Shown in pieces: positions 5,507-9,796 of a stretch of DNA of 9,796 nucleotides. The notes under the pieces are model-generated. The model saw only the letters and a program-made list of their open reading frames with translations. It made no database searches and was not told the DNA's origin. Made by a program: the position numbers and the translations under genes. Source of the stretch: an uncultured Collinsella sp. (GTDB lineage Bacteria > Actinomycetota > Coriobacteriia > Coriobacteriales > Coriobacteriaceae); NCBI GenBank assembly GCA_958350755.1, contig CATWID010000062.1:1-9796 (forward strand). The letters run 5' to 3'. Positions within the stretch are counted from its first letter, which is position 1, and each line of letters opens with the position of its first letter.

Positions 5507-7957
5507 ATGCTGCAGAAAATCCAACGTTTTGGCGGAGCCATGTTCGCGCCCGCCATGCTGTTTTCTATATCAGGCCTCATGGTCGGCATCTCCGCCCTCG
5601 CAACGACCGTGGATATCGTCGGCGACCTCGCCGTATACGGAACCCCCTGGTACGTTTTCTGGACTATCATTCAGCGCGGCTCGTGGACGGTCTTTAAGCG
5701 CCTTCCACTCCTTTTTGCCGTAGCGCTGCCCATCGGCCTTGCCCAAAAGCAACCGGCACGCTGCTGCCTCGAGGCGCTCGTAGCCTATTTTGCCTACTGT
5801 TTCTTTTTGAGCGAGATCATTAAGCTGAGCGGCGACAACCTTGGACTTAAGTACCCGTCGTCTTTAACCCCCGCCAGCGGCATCACCGTCATCGACGGCA
5901 TCAAGACGCTCGACACCGGCATTATCGGCCCGCTGGCGGTGTCGGCAACCGTCGTTGCCATCCATGACCGCTTCTACGATGCCAAGGTTCCCGATTGGCT
6001 CGGCACGTTCTCGGGTTCCTCGCTCGTCTACCTCATCAGCTTTTTTGCCGTGTTTGCCCTTGCCGCCATCTCGGCCGCCATCGTGCCCTTCGCATACGCT
6101 GTGACCGAAACGCTGCGCCACGCACTTGCGGGCGTCGGCCCCTTCGGCGTGGGCATCTTTGTGTTTTTGGAGCGAGCGCTCGAGCCCATGGGGCTGCACC
6201 ATCTGCTCTATATGCCCATCTATTACGACAATCTGGTCATTCACGACGGTATTTACGCCACGTGGACCAACCTGCTCCCCATTCTCTCCCATAGCACGCG
6301 CCCTTTAAATGAACTTGCGCCCTGGGCAGGTTTTACCGCCACCGGCTGGGGCAAGCTCTTTGGCCTTCCCGCCATCGCGGCAGCATTCTATTTCACCGCC
6401 AAACCCGAACGCCGCGCCGGCCTTAAGGTCATCCTTTTGCCCGCCATCGTCGCCTCGGTGGTCTGCGGCGTCACCGAGCCGCTCGAGTTTCTCTTTATGT
6501 TCACCTATCCCGGACTCTTTTTGCTCTACGCCGTCCTGTCCTCCTGCCTTGCCATGACCATGAACTTCTTTGGCATCGTCGGCATCTTCTCGGGCGGTCT
6601 CATGGAAATGACGGCCTTCAACTTCATCCCACTCATGCGAATGCATGCCGGCTCCTACCTTTTGGCGCTCGGTATCGGTCTTGCCTTTAGCCTCATCTTT
6701 TTTGTTAGTTTTCGAGCACTCATCTTGGTCTATGACCTTAAGACGCCGGGCCGCGAGGATCATGTCTCCAATCGCGCGGCAATCGATCGTTTAACCGGAA
6801 GCGGCTTTGCCAAAGAGCAATCTCCCAATGGCGAGGTCAGTATTCAATCCGATCAAGATCACGTCCTCGCTGAGCGGGTAATTCAGCTTTTAGGTGGCGT
6901 TGGCAATATCGTGGGCGCAACCAACTGCGCCACGCGCCTGCGCGTCGAGGTCGCAGACCCTTCCATCGTTGCAGATAATGCGTCGTTTGTCGCGGTGGGC
7001 GCCAAGGGCCTCATCATTACGGGCAAGACCGCCCAGGTGATTATTGGCATCTCCGTTCCCCGCGTTAAAGAGCATTTTGACCAGATCATGGGCCTCGAGC
7101 CGGGATTTGTGCCCACCACCTCGGCCTCCCCTGCCGCCAGCGCAGCCCATAAGCGCGGCGATATCTGCTTCTTCGATATCGACGGAACACTCGCCTGGCA
7201 AGACCCTCGAGTGGCACAAGAGCTTCCCGAGAGCGAGCGAGACCTCTCCCCCTATCCCAATGAAGCGGTCTCGCAAGCCATCCGTGATTTTGTCGCCAAG
7301 GGCAATATGGCGTTTATCTGCACAGGGCGCACGCTGAGCTGCATCCATCCAAAGCTGCTCGAGCTGCCCTGGACCGGCATCGTCTGCCTCGCGGGTGGCT
7401 ATGTCGAACTTGAGGGACACGTGATTCGCGATTTGGCGATGACGCCCGGCATGCTGCAGCGCCTTGCTCCCATTCTTGAGCAATCGGACGAAGTGATTCG
7501 TTTTGAGGGACTCAATGGCGTCGTTCGCATGAGTGCCGATGCGCCCGACGCCCCGGGATACGCCCGCACCGTGGGCGATGCAATTACGCAGCTGCAACAT
7601 TACAGCGCCTACAAGATCTTAATGTCCACGTCGCTTGCCAACCGCATCGCTCAGGATCAAGCGTTTGAGCCGCTGCTCTGCTTTAACGAGCTCGAGCTCG
7701 AAGTGACCGAGATTTCGCCTCGCGAATGCACCAAGCGCGAGGGTATCCAGTCCGTACTCGACGCCCTCGATCCCCACCACGGAACCGTATACGGCATCGG
7801 CGACGCCAGCAATGACGTCTCGCTGATGAACGCCGTCGATGTCGGTATCGCCATGGGCAATGCGCCGGACTTCCTCAAGGAAAAGGCCGACTATGTCACC
7901 GACAGCATCGACCACGACGGCGTCGTCACCGCGCTCGAACACTTTGGGCTTATCTAG
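5507..7957 (+). CDS. PTS alpha-glucoside-type EIICB fused to a Cof-type HAD phosphatase
   Basis: An 816-residue, apparently three-domain protein. Residues 1 to about 415 form a PTS EIIC membrane domain. Its opening MLQKIQRFGGAMF, TLDTGIIGPLAVS, the GLHH motif (229-232), GVTEPLEF (321-328) and the closing LKTPGRED match, from memory, the alpha-glucoside AglA/GlvC/MalP family. EIIB follows at about 451-530 with the phosphorylated cysteine in NCATRLRV (Cys474). After an Ala/Ser/Pro-rich linker (about 536-550) comes a full HAD-IIB domain: nucleophile DIDGT (Asp557, Asp559), motif II Thr606 in CTGRT, motif III Lys743 and motif IV GDASND (Asp766, Asp770), with a Cof-type cap between II and III. All catalytic residues are present. 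No EIIA is encoded, so it must be supplied in trans. The ATG at 5507 has GAAAGG six bases upstream and matches the family's N-terminus, so the upstream TTG at 5471 is rejected. Substrate and the role of the phosphatase are unknown. The protein is probably repressed by the divergent GntR-family regulator. Confidence 0.93.
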   Translation: MLQKIQRFGGAMFAPAMLFSISGLMVGISALATTVDIVGDLAVYGTPWYVFWTIIQRGSWTVFKRLPLLFAVALPIGLAQKQPARCCLEALVAYFAYCFFLSEIIKLSGDNLGLKYPSSLTPASGITVIDGIKTLDTGIIGPLAVSATVVAIHDRFYDAKVPDWLGTFSGSSLVYLISFFAVFALAAISAAIVPFAYAVTETLRHALAGVGPFGVGIFVFLERALEPMGLHHLLYMPIYYDNLVIHDGIYATWTNLLPILSHSTRPLNELAPWAGFTATGWGKLFGLPAIAAAFYFTAKPERRAGLKVILLPAIVASVVCGVTEPLEFLFMFTYPGLFLLYAVLSSCLAMTMNFFGIVGIFSGGLMEMTAFNFIPLMRMHAGSYLLALGIGLAFSLIFFVSFRALILVYDLKTPGREDHVSNRAAIDRLTGSGFAKEQSPNGEVSIQSDQDHVLAERVIQLLGGVGNIVGATNCATRLRVEVADPSIVADNASFVAVGAKGLIITGKTAQVIIGISVPRVKEHFDQIMGLEPGFVPTTSASPAASAAHKRGDICFFDIDGTLAWQDPRVAQELPESERDLSPYPNEAVSQAIRDFVAKGNMAFICTGRTLSCIHPKLLELPWTGIVCLAGGYVELEGHVIRDLAMTPGMLQRLAPILEQSDEVIRFEGLNGVVRMSADAPDAPGYARTVGDAITQLQHYSAYKILMSTSLANRIAQDQAFEPLLCFNELELEVTEISPRECTKREGIQSVLDALDPHHGTVYGIGDASNDVSLMNAVDVGIAMGNAPDFLKEKADYVTDSIDHDGVVTALEHFGLI

Positions 7958-8072
7958 CCAAGCCCCTACCGCACTTGCGGCCGCATGGACCAATCGTCTT
8001 CAACCGCCGCGCTCGACGCCCTAATGTGGCAATATGTTGTCTGCATAATGCAACGATGCAACCTATCAAAGA

Positions 8073-9098
8073 ATGCGAGAACCCGTGTCCAGTCCGTTTA
8101 CCAGCTTTTTAGCCCAGCACTTTGACCAGATTAACGACTATCTGGCCACGTTCTTTGACGGACAGGCGACTTCCGCCGATATCGAGCGCTACCTGTATAC
8201 CCCGCTCTCGGCATTTACGGCAAACGCTGGCAAGCGCCACCGCCCGCTCATCTGCATGCTCGCCGCCACTGCGGTAGGCGGCAGCTTTGAGAGCGCCCGC
8301 AGCGCAGCGGCGGCCATCGAGCACTTTCAGTCGGGCGCACTCATCCACGACGACATCGCCGACAACGGGCAGATTCGTCGCGGCAAGCCCTGCATGCACC
8401 TTACCGAGGGCACCGGTCTTGCCATCAACTGCGGTGACCTGGCGCTCACCATGGTCACCAAGACGGTTCTCGACGACCCCACACTCAACGCAGACGTGAA
8501 GCTTCACGTGCTCCACGAGCTTACCGAGATGATCGTCCGTACCATCGAGGGCCAAGCGCTCGACCTGGGCTGGGTCCGCGACGAGCGCTTTGACATTTCG
8601 GTCGACGATTATCTGGACATGGCGACGCACAAGACCGCGTACTACAGCGGAGCGACGCCGCTTGCCGCCGGAGCCATTATCGGCGGCGGCAGCGAAGAGC
8701 AGATTGAGGCACTGCGCGCCTTTGGGCTGCACACGGGCCTTGCCTTCCAGATTCAAGACGACCTGCTCAACTTGATCGGCACCAAGGAGGCCGCCAACAA
8801 GGACTTCCGCACCGATATCACCGAGGGCAAGCGCACCCTCGTTGCCGTGCATGCCCTGTCAGACGAGCGCTATCACGACGAGATCGAGGCAATCCTTTCC
8901 TCGGGCACCGAGGACCCTGCGCAGCTCGCACGCGCCGTGGAGATCTTCCAGGAGACCGGCTCCATCGATTACGCCCACACCTATGCGCTCGACCTGACCG
9001 CTAAGGCCAAGGCCGCTATCGAAGGCGTCGAGCTCGACCCGCATGCGCGCGAGCTCTTCCTCTCAATGGCAGATTTCTTTGTGGAGCGTCTTAACTAG
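8073..9098 (+). CDS. Trans-isoprenyl diphosphate synthase (polyprenyl synthetase family)
   Basis: This cytosolic enzyme condenses isopentenyl diphosphate with an allylic diphosphate to extend an isoprenoid chain, for quinone side chains or other prenyl lipids. The 341 residues carry the family landmarks: GKRHRP at 53-58, the first aspartate-rich motif DDIAD at 93-97 followed by RR at 102-103, and EGQALDL at 159-165. The second aspartate-rich motif is in QIQDDLLN at 226-233, followed by KDFRTDITEGKRT at 243-255. The fifth and fourth residues before the first motif are Gly88 and Ala89. Small residues there usually allow products longer than C15. The ATG at 8073 has only a weak AAAGA just before it; an in-frame GTG at 8085 is an alternative start. 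The 115-base gap before it has no convincing promoter, only the palindrome TGCGGCCGCA at 7976-7985. The gene seems unrelated to the sugar genes. The exact product is uncertain. Confidence 0.92.
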   Translation: MREPVSSPFTSFLAQHFDQINDYLATFFDGQATSADIERYLYTPLSAFTANAGKRHRPLICMLAATAVGGSFESARSAAAAIEHFQSGALIHDDIADNGQIRRGKPCMHLTEGTGLAINCGDLALTMVTKTVLDDPTLNADVKLHVLHELTEMIVRTIEGQALDLGWVRDERFDISVDDYLDMATHKTAYYSGATPLAAGAIIGGGSEEQIEALRAFGLHTGLAFQIQDDLLNLIGTKEAANKDFRTDITEGKRTLVAVHALSDERYHDEIEAILSSGTEDPAQLARAVEIFQETGSIDYAHTYALDLTAKAKAAIEGVELDPHARELFLSMADFFVERLN

Positions 9099-9139
9099 CG
9101 GGGGTCATAAAACCTGTGGGCAGCGAGTTTGGGTACAAG

Positions 9140-9169
9140 TTGCTACACTATTGAGTGCATGTTTATAAA
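9140..9169 (+). promoter_or_regulatory. Candidate promoter of the CwlM-like gene
   Basis: TTGCTA (9140-9145) and TATAAA (9164-9169) are 18 bases apart, giving a leader of about 60 bases. The -10 matches five of six consensus bases. This is the best promoter-like pair in the 139-base gap after the prenyl synthase gene; no clear terminator for that gene was seen. Confidence 0.45.
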
Positions 9170-9237
9170 TTGTCTCGCGTTGTCTATCCGACACACGCTC
9201 AAAATAGTACGAATGGTACGCCGAAAGGGGTTCGTTC

Positions 9238-9796
9238 ATGGAACCTATTACCACGGGCATGCAGGGAGCAGCCGTCGAGGACGTCCAGTCCCGCCTTCTG
9301 CAGCTCGGCTATACAATCGATGACGCCGAGGTTGTCGACAAGCGCTTTGGCACCACCACCGAGCAGGCCGTCAGCACCTTCAGGCTCGACAGCGGCCTTG
9401 CTGCCGGTCATGCCGTCGATATCCCCTGTTGGAGCGCCCTGGTCGACGCCTCGTATAAGCTGGGCGACCGCACCCTGTATCTGCGCATGCCCAATTTCCA
9501 TGGCGCCGATGTGCAGGCCCTGCAGCGCGCTCTCAACGTTTTGGGCTTTGCCTGTGGCGAAGACGACGGCTACTTTGGTCCGCATACCGAGGCCGCCCTG
9601 CAGCAGTTCCAGGAAAATGTCGGCCTGTTTGCCGACGGCATGGCCTTCCAGGACACCTACGCCTACATCAACCGCCTGCATCATGTGTGGGAGGGCAAGC
9701 CCTCGGTCACCGAAGCCGAGTCCCGCATCGGTTTTGCTCGCGCCGCCAACGTGCTCGAGCGCTTCCAGATCGCCGTTATCGGTGAGGACCCCATCG
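9238..9796 (+). CDS. CwlM-like protein with two peptidoglycan-binding domains, 3' end cut by window
   Basis: The 186 residues seen hold two PG_binding_1-type repeats, at about 6-70 and 80-142. They are joined by DASYKLGDRTLY, and the second runs through HGADVQALQRALNVLGF and DGYFGPHTEAALQQFQ. The joining segment and second repeat closely resemble, from memory, the mycobacterial protein CwlM (ASYRLGARTLY and DGHFG in the same places). CwlM goes on to an amidase_3-like domain, which would lie beyond the right edge. There is no signal peptide or membrane segment at the N-terminus. This fits CwlM, a cytoplasmic regulator of peptidoglycan precursor synthesis in mycobacteria, rather than a secreted amidase. 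The ATG at 9238-9240 is preceded by AAAGGGG seven bases away, a strong ribosome site, and the frame is open to the window end. Whether the missing part is a catalytic amidase cannot be told. Confidence 0.85.
   Translation, partial: MEPITTGMQGAAVEDVQSRLLQLGYTIDDAEVVDKRFGTTTEQAVSTFRLDSGLAAGHAVDIPCWSALVDASYKLGDRTLYLRMPNFHGADVQALQRALNVLGFACGEDDGYFGPHTEAALQQFQENVGLFADGMAFQDTYAYINRLHHVWEGKPSVTEAESRIGFARAANVLERFQIAVIGEDPI

Noticed and set aside
7976..7985. TGCGGCCGCA palindrome after the PTS-HAD gene as a terminator
   Set aside because: It is a 10-bp palindrome without a loop or T-run, so it is not a credible intrinsic terminator.
9199..9684. Minus-strand 161-codon frame opposite the CwlM-like gene
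   Set aside because: It is antisense to two clear peptidoglycan-binding repeats and has no recognisable features of its own.

Overview
The window looks like chromosomal DNA of a GC-rich actinobacterium, most likely a gut member of the Coriobacteriia such as Collinsella. This is a judgement from the protein style I can read: a GC-rich third codon position, a carbohydrate ABC cassette with a Tat-type lipoprotein, and a CwlM-like cell-wall protein, which is an actinobacterial type. No rRNA, tRNA, CRISPR array, transposase or phage gene was seen.

Left half, minus strand (about 1-4256): a CUT1-type sugar ABC transporter operon. Its transcription order is substrate-binding lipoprotein, permease, permease, ATP-binding subunit; the ATPase runs off the left edge. 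The two permease genes overlap by one base (TAATG). A perfect 13-bp hairpin lies between the binding-protein gene and the first permease gene and probably sets the high binding-protein to permease ratio. The leader region 4257-4472 carries promoter-like elements and several small inverted repeats, and a strong terminator hairpin at 4473-4521 separates it from the next gene.

Centre (4563-7957): a GntR/HutC-type (UTRA) repressor on the minus strand is divergent from a plus-strand gene of 816 codons. The latter fuses a PTS EIIC, a PTS EIIB and a complete Cof-type HAD phosphatase in one polypeptide. The EIIC belongs by eye to the alpha-glucoside (AglA/GlvC/MalP) family. The 224-bp divergent region has two identical TTGTTTAAAC boxes, one near each gene, and two further palindromes. 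Near-copies of the same box lie upstream of the ABC operon, so one regulator may control both uptake systems. A transporter that phosphorylates its sugar while carrying a phosphatase on the same chain is the most unusual thing here.

Right part, plus strand (8073-9796): a trans-isoprenyl diphosphate synthase with both aspartate-rich motifs, then the N-terminal half of a protein with two peptidoglycan-binding domains, no signal peptide, and strong resemblance to CwlM. These two genes are housekeeping envelope or lipid functions and seem unrelated to sugar uptake.
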